Source of the DNA: Firmicutes bacterium UBA1047
Lineage (GTDB): Bacteria > Bacillota > Clostridia > Tissierellales > Sedimentibacteraceae
Assembly (NCBI GenBank): GCA_002316585.1
Contig: DCDU01000216.1
Span: 6,925-16,068 of the forward strand
DNA length: 9,144 bases
Reading direction: 5' to 3'
Under the pieces are notes generated by a model. It searched no databases and was not told the origin of the DNA. It worked only from the letters and a program-made list of their open reading frames with translations. A program made the translations under genes and the position numbers. This document shows, one piece after another, positions 1-6,483 of the stretch (positions within the stretch are counted from its first letter, which is position 1; every line of letters starts with the position of its first letter).

Positions 1-447
1 TACACCAATGAAAATTCTCCGGATTTTTATCCCGGATTCCCTGAATTAATTAAGGAATATAAAAAATCAGGGGGCATAATATGTGTTGTATCTCATTCGG
101 AAAGCGAGCAAATAATAAGAGATTATACCTTGAACTGCGGCTTGCGACCGGATATGGTATTCGGGTGGGAGCTTGATGAACATCAAAGAAAACCCAATCC
201 GTATCCAATTATTGAAATTATAAAAAGATTCAATTTGGATAATACTGAAGTATTGGTATTGGATGATTCAAAGCCGGGACTTGATATGGCAAGAAGCTGC
301 AATGTGGAATTTGCGGCAGCAGGTTGGTCTCATGTGATTCCCGAAATAGAGAATTATATGAGAAGCAACTCGGATTACTATTTCTCAACAGTAAATGAAT
401 TTAAAGAATTTGTTTTTTACGGAACAGAAAGGATGGGGACAGCTTAG
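1..447 (+). CDS. HAD-superfamily hydrolase, 5'-truncated by window edge
   Basis: The frame is open from base 1, so the gene starts upstream of the window; an internal ATG at 130 is not a likely start because conserved HAD sequence lies before it. About 148 C-terminal residues are present. Visible HAD motifs are a motif II-like VVSHSESEQ (serine after a hydrophobic strand, near window codon 31), a motif III lysine in QRKPNPYP, and motif IV VLVLDDSKPGLDMA with the acidic pair that would bind Mg2+. The spacing from FYPGFPELIKEYKKSG to the motif II strand is typical of subfamily IA phosphatases of the phosphoglycolate phosphatase or beta-phosphoglucomutase type. Motif I (DxDxT) and the cap domain lie outside the window, so the substrate cannot be judged. 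It is presumably a soluble cytoplasmic phosphatase. A 50-nt gap separates it from the next gene. Confidence 0.88.
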   Translation, partial: YTNENSPDFYPGFPELIKEYKKSGGIICVVSHSESEQIIRDYTLNCGLRPDMVFGWELDEHQRKPNPYPIIEIIKRFNLDNTEVLVLDDSKPGLDMARSCNVEFAAAGWSHVIPEIENYMRSNSDYYFSTVNEFKEFVFYGTERMGTA

Positions 448-497
448 GATATACCGGAAATTTAAAACATAGAGATTTAATTTGCGGGGGTATTGAA

Positions 498-857
498 ATG
501 AAAGAAGTTTTAGCAGGTGTCCTGAAATATATAAAAATTCTGTTGATGGTATTGATTGTTATAGGGGTAATATTAGTTGTAATATCAAGAGTTTTTGAAA
601 TTTTGACATCTGTTGTATTCTACTATGCGGCAATGATTTCTTTTGTCGTAGGTTTTTTATCTGTATCGGGAAATATGAAGGGTACGGGTAATCCTCATTA
701 TATTCATTCTGTAAGTGCTTCTTCCCGCTCAATGTCTGACAGCGCGAGAGAAAGTATGAAGTTGAGGGACAGCAGCTTCGGATTCATGATTTTTATGACC
801 ATTATAGGTGTTTTATTAATGATAATAAGCAACATCTTGGCAAGAGCGGGACTGTAG
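498..857 (+). CDS. Small 3-TM membrane protein of unknown function
   Basis: I do not recognise a named family. The 119-residue protein has hydrophobic segments at about residues 12-30, 36-56 and 94-113. The loop between the second and third (about 57-93) is hydrophilic and serine-rich (SVSASSRSMSDSARES). No catalytic motif or cysteine pair is visible. The ATG at 498 is supported by a G-rich ribosome binding site (GCGGGGG) about 8 nt upstream, and no good alternative start exists. The next gene begins only 12 nt after this stop with its own strong TAGGAGG, so the two are almost certainly co-transcribed. The pairing with a secreted/4-TM protein suggests an envelope role, but that is inference from context only. 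Confidence 0.75.
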   Translation: MKEVLAGVLKYIKILLMVLIVIGVILVVISRVFEILTSVVFYYAAMISFVVGFLSVSGNMKGTGNPHYIHSVSASSRSMSDSARESMKLRDSSFGFMIFMTIIGVLLMIISNILARAGL

Positions 858-869
858 GAGGACCTTAAT

Positions 870-1763
870 ATGAAAAAGAAGCTATATATTAGTATGCTTT
901 GCATTACAATAATACTTATTTTTATACCGTCATATGCCTATGGAGATATAGGACCAAAACCCTCCATCGTAATAAACTTTAAAGGACTCGAGGGGGAAAC
1001 CTATTACGCTACTCTGCTGTCCGAAACGTCTTCAACGGGACCCTACAGTGCGGTTGGAAGGTTTCAGGGAGATTACAGATATGACGGAGATGACGATGAT
1101 TATGAAATATGGCAGAAATTTGTTGACTATGAGGATGAGGACGGATATTATTTTTTGCAGTATTTTAATGAATGTACGGAAACATCGCAATTTAGATGGG
1201 GATACCATCCTCCGCAAAAATTCAAGATTTTAGTTTATTTTCCGGGACAGGACAGCTTTGCGGTAAGCGAAATATATGAAAGATATGCATTTGACTCTTA
1301 TTTCAAAGCTGATGCAGCTGATATTGATATTCTTCCTTCATCAGTCATTGAAGGAATTAAGATAGAAAAGAATTATAATTATACATGGGAAATTATCTCT
1401 CTTGTAATAAGAATAATAGCAACCATAGCAATTGAAGTTTTAGCGGCTATGTTTTTTGGCTATCGAGATAAAAATAAGCTGCGTATTATTTTAAAAACCA
1501 ATATTGCCACTCAGGTAATCCTTAACATCCTGCTTAATACGGTTAATTACTTTTTAGGAGGTCTTGCATTTATATTAAGCTATTTTTTGGCGGAAATTAT
1601 TGTGTTTATAATAGAAGCTTCAATATATGCCAATTTGCTCACTAAACACAGCACCGGCAAATTGGCGAAAAAATTATATGCCGTATTGTATGCCTTAGCT
1701 GCAAATGCAGCATCCTTTTACTTAGGCTATCAAATAGCAAAGCTTATACCTGGAATTTTTTAA
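870..1763 (+). CDS. Secreted-domain plus 4-TM membrane protein, unknown function
   Basis: The ATG follows TAGGAGG at ideal spacing. The 297-residue product has a signal peptide (KKK at residues 2-4, hydrophobic core about 7-20, probable cleavage in the SYAYG region near residue 23-25). An extracytoplasmic domain of about 145 residues follows, beginning DIGPKPSIVINFKGL and containing an acidic patch (DGDDDDYE, 72-79). Four hydrophobic segments come after it, at about 173-197, 207-226, 228-256 and 268-290. From memory, similar proteins opening with a GPKPS-type motif after the signal peptide occur as hypothetical proteins in other Clostridia; I know no function for them. The architecture (outside sensor-like domain, then a TM bundle with no cytoplasmic enzyme domain) would fit an envelope sensor or a transport accessory. 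Existence of the gene is secure; function is unassigned. Confidence 0.85.
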   Translation: MKKKLYISMLCITIILIFIPSYAYGDIGPKPSIVINFKGLEGETYYATLLSETSSTGPYSAVGRFQGDYRYDGDDDDYEIWQKFVDYEDEDGYYFLQYFNECTETSQFRWGYHPPQKFKILVYFPGQDSFAVSEIYERYAFDSYFKADAADIDILPSSVIEGIKIEKNYNYTWEIISLVIRIIATIAIEVLAAMFFGYRDKNKLRIILKTNIATQVILNILLNTVNYFLGGLAFILSYFLAEIIVFIIEASIYANLLTKHSTGKLAKKLYAVLYALAANAASFYLGYQIAKLIPGIF

Positions 1764-1775
1764 GGAGGAGAACTC

Positions 1776-1940
1776 TTGATTATTGATAAGTTTAAACAGC
1801 TGACTAAAAGATGTGAAAAATCCGGAGCCCACCGACTTTTATATTTTCATGCAAAAAATATCATGGGTTGTACTGCCGATAATAAGTATAATATTATTAA
1901 TCGTTGCCATATGAATTATCTTATTTTTAGGCTCTGTTAA
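1776..1940 (+). pseudogene. Short TTG-started ORF, probably a frameshifted membrane-protein remnant
   Basis: An excellent ribosome binding site (AAGGAGGAG, 1763-1771) lies 12 nt after the previous stop and drives a TTG-started frame of 54 codons ending TAA at 1938-1940. The N-terminal half (IIDKFKQLTKRCEKSGAH) is charged and looks like real protein; the C-terminal half does not. In the +1 frame, positions 1849-1914 encode SWVVLPIISIILLIVAI before a TGA, a textbook TM segment that begins where the first frame stops looking coding. The simplest reading is a former gene encoding a cytoplasmic helix then a TM span, broken by a frameshift near 1850-1861 and truncated. Alternatives are an intact 54-residue peptide or a 21-residue hydrophobic peptide from ATG 1849, which lacks a ribosome binding site. 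I do not recognise the parent family. Confidence 0.45.
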
Positions 1941-2002
1941 AGAACCTTGCTGCGTAAAATGAACAAGGATTCATGTTTTAATTAGATAATCAGGAGGTAA
2001 AT

Positions 2003-2227
2003 ATGTCAAAAGAAAAACTGTTACTTTCAAACCTTAACACAATGGAGGCTGAAATAATTACAGCAAAATTAAAATCATACGGAATACCCGTATTGAGAAA
2101 ATCAAAAGGCACCGGTGAAATCATGGAAATATACACAGGCGTAAATTTATACGGAACAGATGTTTATGTTCCTGAAGAAATGATTGAATTGGCGCGAGAA
2201 CTGCTTAAGCCGGAAAATGAACAATAG
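2003..2227 (+). CDS. DUF2007-type small protein
   Basis: This 74-residue protein follows a near-perfect AGGAGGT site. It has the layout of the DUF2007 (putative signal-transducing) family: a short strand (KLLLSNLNTMEAEII), a helix of the MEAEIITAKLKSYGIPV type, then a strand with G-rich turns (TGVNLYGTDVYVPEE) and a terminal helix (MIELARELL). The family resembles a small ferredoxin-like fold in which 'differs in who reads it' residues sit in the second strand; its biochemical role is not established. Length is normal for a stand-alone copy. No membrane segment or metal-binding cysteines are present. It is followed after 23 nt by a small membrane-protein gene, so the two are likely co-transcribed. 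The family call is from the pattern by eye. Confidence 0.8.
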   Translation: MSKEKLLLSNLNTMEAEIITAKLKSYGIPVLRKSKGTGEIMEIYTGVNLYGTDVYVPEEMIELARELLKPENEQ

Positions 2228-2250
2228 AAAAAGAAGGGACTGAAAATTAT

Positions 2251-2511
2251 ATGGGCAAATCAGGATTATTGTTATTATTTATAATTGTTCTCAGTATATT
2301 GCAGACATACCTTGTAAAAAAGAAAAGTAAATGGGTTGGCCTGATGCTGCCACTAATATCGTTTGCATTTTCAATATTCTTGATAGTTATTTCTCCAAAT
2401 TTCATATCATCTGATTTGATTATATTTATTACATTTGTTTTAGTTAATATTCCAACAGCAATTTATTTAACAATCTTTTTTATTTATCGTGATAAGAACA
2501 TACAGAGTTGA
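2251..2511 (+). CDS. Small 3-TM membrane protein of unknown function
   Basis: The 86-residue product has three predicted spans at about residues 4-21, 28-48 and 55-78, with a positively charged loop (KKKSK, 23-27) between the first two and YRDK after the third. By the positive-inside rule the first loop and C-terminus would be cytoplasmic. No catalytic or ligand motif is visible and no family is recognised. An AAGAAGGG stretch about 12 nt upstream is a modest ribosome binding site, so translation may lean on coupling to the DUF2007 gene that ends 23 nt before. The stop is immediately followed by a perfect TTGACA hexamer, suggesting that the transcription unit ends here and a new one begins. 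No terminator hairpin is seen at this boundary. Confidence 0.7.
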   Translation: MGKSGLLLLFIIVLSILQTYLVKKKSKWVGLMLPLISFAFSIFLIVISPNFISSDLIIFITFVLVNIPTAIYLTIFFIYRDKNIQS

Positions 2512-2512
2512 A

Positions 2513-2537
2513 TTGACACATGGATTAGTCATGGATT
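2513..2537 (+). promoter_or_regulatory. TTGACA hexamer with 11-bp-phased direct repeat, candidate cobO control site
   Basis: A perfect -35-like TTGACA (2513-2518) abuts two exact copies of CATGGATT at 2519-2526 and 2530-2537, exactly 11 bp apart, or one helical turn. No good -10 lies at 16-18 bp from the TTGACA; AT-rich TATATAAC occurs further on, at 2556-2563. A direct repeat phased at 11 bp is the usual form of an operator for OmpR/PhoB-type regulators, so this may be a regulated rather than constitutive promoter for the adenosyltransferase gene. The call is inference. I see no cobalamin riboswitch in the 105-bp gap, which is also too short for a typical one. Confidence 0.35.
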
Positions 2538-2616
2538 CTGCTATGTATGGTAGTTTATATAACTGTTGCTTTCAGAGCCCGGGAAAAATTTAGTGCATAA
2601 TTTGCAGGGGGATAAA

Positions 2617-3132
2617 ATGGAAAAAGGATATATTCACATATATACAGGCAATGGAAAGGGAAAAACAACTGCTGCTTTTGGACTTGCCATAAGAGCGGCT
2701 TTGTCCGGAAAAAAAGTTTTTATCGGACAGTTTGTGAAAGACATGAAGTATAATGAAACTAAAATAGAAAATTATTTAAGCAATATCAAAATTAGGCAAT
2801 TGGGAAGGGGCTGCTTCATATATGAAGCCCCCGCAGATACAGACAAGGACATTGCCAAAAAGAGTTTGGAAGAATGTCGTGTTCTTCTGTCAAGCGGAGA
2901 GTATGACTTAGTAATTCTTGATGAAATAAACATTGCACTTTACTATAAGCTGTTTGAAGTGTCCGATGTGGTCAGCGTATTGAGAAATAAATCTGAAAAA
3001 ACAGAGGTGGTGCTTACCGGGAGGTATGCGCCCGAGGAACTTATTGAAATGGCGGATTTAGTAACAGAGATGAGAGAGATAAAGCATTACTACAGTCAGG
3101 GAGTCTTGTCAAGAAGAGGCATAGACTGCTGA
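2617..3132 (+). CDS. cobO: Corrinoid adenosyltransferase, CobA/CobO/BtuR type
   Basis: The enzyme transfers the adenosyl group of ATP to reduced cob(I)alamin or cobinamide, giving the coenzyme form used by B12-dependent mutases and lyases. The 171-residue protein carries the family's P-loop TGNGKGKTTAA (residues 10-20) near the N-terminus, a Walker-B-like strand LVILDEIN (98-105), LTGRYAPEELIEMADLVTEM near the C-terminus, and the closing KHYYSQGVLSRRGID block corresponding to the conserved KHxxxxGxxARxGIE ending. Length is close to the usual 170-200 residues. I chose ATG 2617 over an upstream in-frame TTG (2566): GGGGG lies 5-9 nt before 2617, and the family motif begins about 10 residues after this ATG. 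It is cytoplasmic. No other cobalamin gene is nearby, so it probably serves scavenged or separately made corrinoid. Confidence 0.93.
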   Translation: MEKGYIHIYTGNGKGKTTAAFGLAIRAALSGKKVFIGQFVKDMKYNETKIENYLSNIKIRQLGRGCFIYEAPADTDKDIAKKSLEECRVLLSSGEYDLVILDEINIALYYKLFEVSDVVSVLRNKSEKTEVVLTGRYAPEELIEMADLVTEMREIKHYYSQGVLSRRGIDC

Positions 3133-3235
3133 GGGAAAAATATATGCAGCATTCCACTTTTGAAGCAAAGAAAAAAGGGCATAAGAATACAGCCTCTGAA
3201 TAAATATATAATTATACAAAAATATGAAAAAATAT

Positions 3236-3264
3236 TTGACAAGCTATAGCAAAGGTGGTAGTAT
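3236..3264 (+). promoter_or_regulatory. Sigma-A-type promoter for the amino-acid ABC operon
   Basis: A perfect TTGACA (3236-3241) is followed by exactly 17 nt and TAGTAT (3259-3264), which matches TATAAT at four of six positions. Initiation would fall near 3270, leaving a leader of about 40 nt before the ATG at 3310. This is a second reason to reject the in-frame ATG at 3271, which would sit at the transcript's very 5' end. The approximately 100 nt upstream of it (3133-3235) are AT-rich and hold no gene, terminator or recognisable riboswitch. Confidence 0.75.
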
Positions 3265-3309
3265 TTTTGTATGAAAAAATTTAGACATAATAAATCAGGA
3301 GGCAACAAA

Positions 3310-4098
3310 ATGAAAAAAATGACAGCGATATTAATGGTTATGACAGTGGTTCTGTCTGCTATGACAGGATGCAGCCCTCAGCCGGTTGAAAACAATGACG
3401 TGGGGAAAGAAGAAGAAAACAAAATAGTTATGTATACAAATGCTGAATTTGCTCCTTTTGAATATTTCGAAGGAGAAAATATAGTTGGTGCAGATGTGGA
3501 TATAGCTAATGAAATCGCAAAAGATTTAGGAAAAGAATTGATTGTCGAGCATACAGACTTTGATGGAATTATTCCTGCAATTAAGTCAGGAAAAGCTCAT
3601 ATCGGAGCTGCCGCAATGACCATAACAGAAGCAAGACAAGAGGAAGTTGATTTTTCTATAGGTTATGTAACATCCATTCAGAATATAATATATAAGAATG
3701 ATGCGGAGCTTACAACTATGGAACAGTTGATTGGCAAGAAAATAGGTGTTCAGCTTGGCACTACAGGTGACTTGAAAATAGACGATGCCATAAATTTGGA
3801 AGACGGTGCATTATATAACTCGGGAGCTGAATTAAAAACATATTCAAGTGCTATAGAGGCAGCACAGGATTTGCTGGCAGGAAGGGTTGATGCTGTTGTA
3901 ACAGACCAATTGCCCGCAGAGCAAATAGTAGTTAACAATCCTGAATTAGGTACAGTAGAATTCGGTGATATCAGTGAATCATACGGAATAGCCGTTAAAA
4001 AAGGAAATAAGGAATTATTGGATTCAATCAATAAAACACTGACAAGATTGCTTGAAGAAGGAAAAATTGAAGAATATATTGCAAATCACTCAAATTAA
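3310..4098 (+). CDS. Polar amino-acid ABC transporter substrate-binding lipoprotein
   Basis: This 262-residue SBP_bac_3-type protein would be tethered to the outer face of the membrane to capture an amino acid for the permease encoded next. A signal peptide (about 1-20) ends in MTGC with the lipidated Cys at residue 21; MTGC is a slightly relaxed lipobox. Family signatures: FAPFEY (47-52), GADVDIANEIAKDLG (60-74), IPAIKSGKAHIGAAAMTITEAR (88-109) whose Arg109 is the position that usually binds the ligand carboxylate, QLGTTGD (148-154), and VVTDQLPA (196-203) whose Asp199 usually binds the ligand amino group. Both anchors being present supports an alpha-amino-acid ligand; which one is not decidable by eye. 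The start at 3310 follows AGGAGG (3298-3303); a longer form from 3271 would have an unsuitable signal peptide. Confidence 0.93.
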   Translation: MKKMTAILMVMTVVLSAMTGCSPQPVENNDVGKEEENKIVMYTNAEFAPFEYFEGENIVGADVDIANEIAKDLGKELIVEHTDFDGIIPAIKSGKAHIGAAAMTITEARQEEVDFSIGYVTSIQNIIYKNDAELTTMEQLIGKKIGVQLGTTGDLKIDDAINLEDGALYNSGAELKTYSSAIEAAQDLLAGRVDAVVTDQLPAEQIVVNNPELGTVEFGDISESYGIAVKKGNKELLDSINKTLTRLLEEGKIEEYIANHSN

Positions 4099-4107
4099 CA
4101 AAAAGGC

Positions 4108-4135
4108 AAGGCGATTTTCATAATCGCCTTTTTTT
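4108..4135 (+). terminator. Intrinsic terminator between binding protein and permease genes
   Basis: A perfect 9-bp stem, AAGGCGATT (4108-4116) with AATCGCCTT (4122-4130), encloses the 5-nt loop TTCAT and runs into seven Ts (4129-4135). It starts 9 nt after the binding-protein stop and ends 19 nt before the permease start. In ABC importer operons such an internal terminator typically allows partial read-through, so that binding protein is made in excess over permease and ATPase. The A-rich 5' flank could also let it act in the reverse direction. Confidence 0.88.
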
Positions 4136-4154
4136 AAGAATAAAGGAGTGCAAC

Positions 4155-4874
4155 ATGGAATTAACAGATAAATTAAATATAATAATTGAAGAATTCACAA
4201 GAAGCTTTACTAAAACATTTATTGTGGAAGGCAGATATAAACTGTTTATAACAGGTATTAAAAATACGATTACTATTGCATTTTTCGCAACGATAATAGG
4301 AATTATAATAGGATTGTTTGTAGCAATTATAAGATATAGCTCGAAAAATAACAGAAAGCTTTTCCTGCTTGATAAAATATGCTCCATTTATGTGTCGGTA
4401 ATAAGGGGAACACCGGTATTGGTTCAGCTTCTGATAATGTATTATACGGTTTTTGTAAATATGGATAATACCATAATTGTTGGTATTGTCACATTTGGAG
4501 TAAATTCAGGTGCATATGTGGCCGAAATTGCTCGTGCCGGAATTGAGTCCGTCGATAAGGGGCAGATGGAAGCAGGGTTATCATTAGGACTAAACAGAAG
4601 ACAAGCAATGTTTTTTATTATATTGCCTCAGGCTGTTAAAAATATATTGCCGGCTTTAGGAAATGAATTTATCGCATTGCTGAAGGAAACATCAGTGGTG
4701 GGCTCAATTCCCCTGATTGATTTGACAAAAGCCGGCGATATTGTACGAAGCAGGACATATGAAGCGTTTTTCCCTCTTTACTCGGTTGCGGTGTGTTACC
4801 TGATCCTCGTATTGGGTCTTGGCGCACTGCAGAAGAAATTAGAGAGGAGGTTATCTTACAGTGATAGAAATTAA
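4155..4874 (+). CDS. Polar amino-acid ABC transporter permease (HisM/GlnP type)
   Basis: The integral-membrane subunit forms the translocation path of the importer. The 239-residue protein has a first span at about residues 37-60 ([22 protein letters not shown]), [12 protein letters not shown] (81-92) with the RGTP signature of the His/Glu/Gln/Arg permease family, and the EAA loop [22 protein letters not shown] (139-160) that contacts the ATPase. It ends in [15 protein letters not shown] and a last span at about 206-224. Length is normal for a stand-alone permease. AAGGAG lies about 8 nt before the ATG. An extended N-terminus of about 30 residues precedes the first span. The 3' end overlaps the ATPase start by 14 nt, giving translational coupling. 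Because only one permease is encoded here, it should work as a homodimer. Confidence 0.95.
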   Translation: MELTDKLNIIIEEFTRSFTKTFIVEGRYKLFITGIKNTITIAFFATIIGIIIGLFVAIIRYSSKNNRKLFLLDKICSIYVSVIRGTPVLVQLLIMYYTVFVNMDNTIIVGIVTFGVNSGAYVAEIARAGIESVDKGQMEAGLSLGLNRRQAMFFIILPQAVKNILPALGNEFIALLKETSVVGSIPLIDLTKAGDIVRSRTYEAFFPLYSVAVCYLILVLGLGALQKKLERRLSYSDRN

Positions 4875-5592
4875 CAATTTAAATAAAAACTTTGGGAATA
4901 ATCATGTTTTAAAAAATGTCAGCACAACTGTTAAAAAGGGAGAAAAGGTTGTAATAGTAGGACCTTCCGGTTCCGGAAAAAGCACATTGCTCAGATGTAT
5001 AAATTTATTGGAAACTCCTACATCCGGAAGCATATTTTTCGAAGGGCGGGATATCACGGACAAAAAGTGCAATATAGATATTATAAGACAGAAAATGGGC
5101 ATGGTTTTTCAACACTTCAATCTATTTCCTCATCTTACGGTTCTTGAGAATATAACTTTAGCTCCTATAAAGCTTAATTTGCAGAAAAAAGAAGAGGCAG
5201 AAAAAAATGCTATGGAACTGCTTGATAAAATCGGTCTTGTTGAGAAGAAGGATGAATACCCCCTTAAATTATCGGGAGGGCAAAAGCAAAGAATTGCAAT
5301 AGTACGCTCTCTTGCCATGAAGCCGGAAATCATGCTTTTTGATGAGCCTACATCCGCATTAGACCCGGAAATGATAGGTGAAGTATTAAAACTTATAAAG
5401 GAATTAGCTGAAGAGGGAATGACAATGGTGGTTGTTACCCATGAGATGAGTTTTGCCAAGAGTGTTGCAAACCGGGTTATATTTATGGACGAGGGTGAAA
5501 TATTAGAGGAAAATAATCCCGGAGATTTTTTTGCAGAACCCGCACATGAAAGGACTAAGGAATTTCTTTCTAAAATATTGTACCGTATATAA
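4861..5592 (+). CDS. Polar amino-acid ABC transporter ATP-binding protein (GlnQ/HisP type)
   Basis: This cytoplasmic ATPase powers amino-acid uptake through the permease encoded before it. The 243-residue product carries Walker [10 protein letters not shown] (34-42), a Q-loop [13 protein letters not shown] (82-94) typical of amino-acid ATPases, signature LSGGQKQR (137-144), Walker [14 protein letters not shown] (157-169) with the catalytic Glu162, and the H-loop His194 in VVTHEMSFA. The start is GTG at 4861, supported by GAGGAGG ending at 4850. The position after the signature reads [10 protein letters not shown] where most relatives have RxAIARALAM, a mild variation. Length and motif order are complete, so the gene is intact. 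It is followed after 31 nt by a HAD phosphatase gene with a strong ribosome binding site, probably on the same transcript. Confidence 0.96.
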   Translation: MIEINNLNKNFGNNHVLKNVSTTVKKGEKVVIVGPSGSGKSTLLRCINLLETPTSGSIFFEGRDITDKKCNIDIIRQKMGMVFQHFNLFPHLTVLENITLAPIKLNLQKKEEAEKNAMELLDKIGLVEKKDEYPLKLSGGQKQRIAIVRSLAMKPEIMLFDEPTSALDPEMIGEVLKLIKELAEEGMTMVVVTHEMSFAKSVANRVIFMDEGEILEENNPGDFFAEPAHERTKEFLSKILYRI

Positions 5593-5623
5593 GCTTAATG
5601 TGTAGTTTTAGGAGGATAGTAAA

Positions 5624-6301
5624 ATGAAAAAAATTGATACTATAATATTTGATATGGATGGCACTTTGTTGAACACTATTGAAGACATTGCGGATAGTGT
5701 GAATTATATTTTAAAAAAATACGGATATCAGAAAAAAACTTATGATGAGATAAAAAGCTTTGTGGGAAACGGTGCTGCAAGGCTGATGGAGCTTGCTTTA
5801 CCGGGAGGACGCAGCAATCCTGATTTTGAAAAGTATCTTAATGAATATAAACATTATTATTTGAAAAACAACAACAATAAAACTTCTCCTTATGAAGGTA
5901 TAATTGAGTTATTGGAAGAACTGACACGAAAGAATTATAAAATTGCAATTGTATCCAATAAAAATGATGATAACATCAAGGATTTGAGCAGGATGTATTT
6001 CTCCGATTATATTAAAACAGCTATAGGGGAATCAAAAGATGTGATGAGAAAACCCGCTCCGGATATGGTGCATAATGCATTGAGAGAATTGAAATCCAAC
6101 ACTGAAAGTTCTGTTTATGTAGGGGATTCGGAAGTTGATATTGATACTGCCAAGAATGCCGATATACCATGTGTTTCTGTATGTTGGGGTTTCAGGGACA
6201 AAGAATTTCTCAGGAAGCATGGTGCCGAATATTTAATTGACGAACCTTATGAACTGCTTGAATTCATAGAAGAAATTATGGCAGAAGGAGCAGCAATATG
6301 A
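5624..6301 (+). CDS. HAD-IA hydrolase, phosphoglycolate phosphatase-like
   Basis: This is a 225-residue soluble phosphatase with all four HAD motifs: I, DMDGT (10-14; Asp10 nucleophile, Asp12 acid/base); II, Ser111 in IVSNK; III, Lys143 in MRKPAPD; IV, GDSEVD (167-172) for Mg2+. A helical C1 cap sits between motifs I and II (about 20-90) with SFVGNGAARLMELALPG in the usual substrate-recognition position. The ending WGFRDKEFLRKHGAEYLIDEP is typical of Gph-like enzymes that remove phosphoglycolate or similar small phosphoesters, but the true substrate is not certain. The start is fixed by TAGGAGG. It lies 31 nt after the ABC ATPase, so is likely in the same transcription unit, perhaps by read-through rather than shared function. 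Its TGA overlaps the ATG of a short stub (ATGA at 6298-6301). Confidence 0.92.
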   Translation: MKKIDTIIFDMDGTLLNTIEDIADSVNYILKKYGYQKKTYDEIKSFVGNGAARLMELALPGGRSNPDFEKYLNEYKHYYLKNNNNKTSPYEGIIELLEELTRKNYKIAIVSNKNDDNIKDLSRMYFSDYIKTAIGESKDVMRKPAPDMVHNALRELKSNTESSVYVGDSEVDIDTAKNADIPCVSVCWGFRDKEFLRKHGAEYLIDEPYELLEFIEEIMAEGAAI

Positions 6302-6390
6302 ACGAAAAAATATATGAGTTTGATGCAATAATATTGAATGTTCCGAATATTTCCCCTTTTTTGCATTTTCAGGAACAATTTATACGATGA
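6298..6390 (+). pseudogene. N-terminal stub resembling a DUF1905-domain protein
   Basis: An ATG in the ATGA overlap with the HAD stop begins a 30-codon frame ending TGA at 6388-6390. The opening residues MNEKIYEFDAIILNVPNI match, from memory, the start of DUF1905 proteins (a YEFxAxIxxVPDID-type first strand), which normally run to about 90-150 residues. After residue about 18 the similarity fades, and no other frame continues the domain downstream, so most of the gene has been lost. The ribosome binding site would be AGAAGGAG inside the HAD gene's end, placing the stub under translational coupling. Alternatively it is a genuine very short peptide; I consider that less likely. The family assignment rests on only about 18 residues. 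Confidence 0.45.
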
Positions 6391-6483
6391 TTACGTCATA
6401 TATTAAATAAGTAAAAATGAGACAGTGAAAAACCATAAAAGCTTTGGTTAGGGTATACCGCTGTCCTGCATTGGAGGCTTGAA

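Noticed and set aside
1849..1914. A 21-codon ATG frame encoding a hydrophobic peptide, possibly a small toxin-like membrane peptide, with an in-frame TGA that could be read through as selenocysteine
   Set aside because: There is no ribosome binding site before the ATG, no SECIS-like structure is apparent after the TGA, and the frame is better explained as the shifted continuation of the frame starting at 1776.
1945..1978. CCTTG/CAAGG inverted repeat between the decayed frame and the DUF2007 gene
   Set aside because: Five base pairs with a long AT-rich loop and no T-tract; within chance expectation.
2566..2616. N-terminal extension of the adenosyltransferase from TTG 2566
   Set aside because: The extension lacks family similarity, TTG 2566 has no good ribosome binding site, and ATG 2617 has a strong one directly before the conserved motif.
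3124..3154. Weak TGCTG/CAGCA pairing after the adenosyltransferase gene as a terminator
   Set aside because: Only 5 bp with a loop of about 15 nt and no following T-run; not a credible intrinsic terminator.
3133..3235. Possible riboswitch or T-box before the amino-acid transporter
   Set aside because: The promoter at 3236-3264 starts transcription downstream of this stretch, leaving only about 40 nt of leader, and no T-box or riboswitch core is recognisable.
3271..3309. N-terminal extension of the binding protein from ATG 3271
   Set aside because: It would start at about the transcript 5' end and put a charged segment before the signal peptide; AGGAGG at 3298-3303 fits ATG 3310.
5130..5459. 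Minus-strand open frame of 109 codons
   Set aside because: It is entirely antisense to the ABC ATPase, and its serine-rich translation is typical of a complement shadow.
6391..6483. Promoter for the DUF3160-type gene around TATATT (6399-6404)
   Set aside because: The -10-like hexamer is present, but no acceptable -35 lies at 16-18 bp, so it cannot be supported in such AT-rich sequence.
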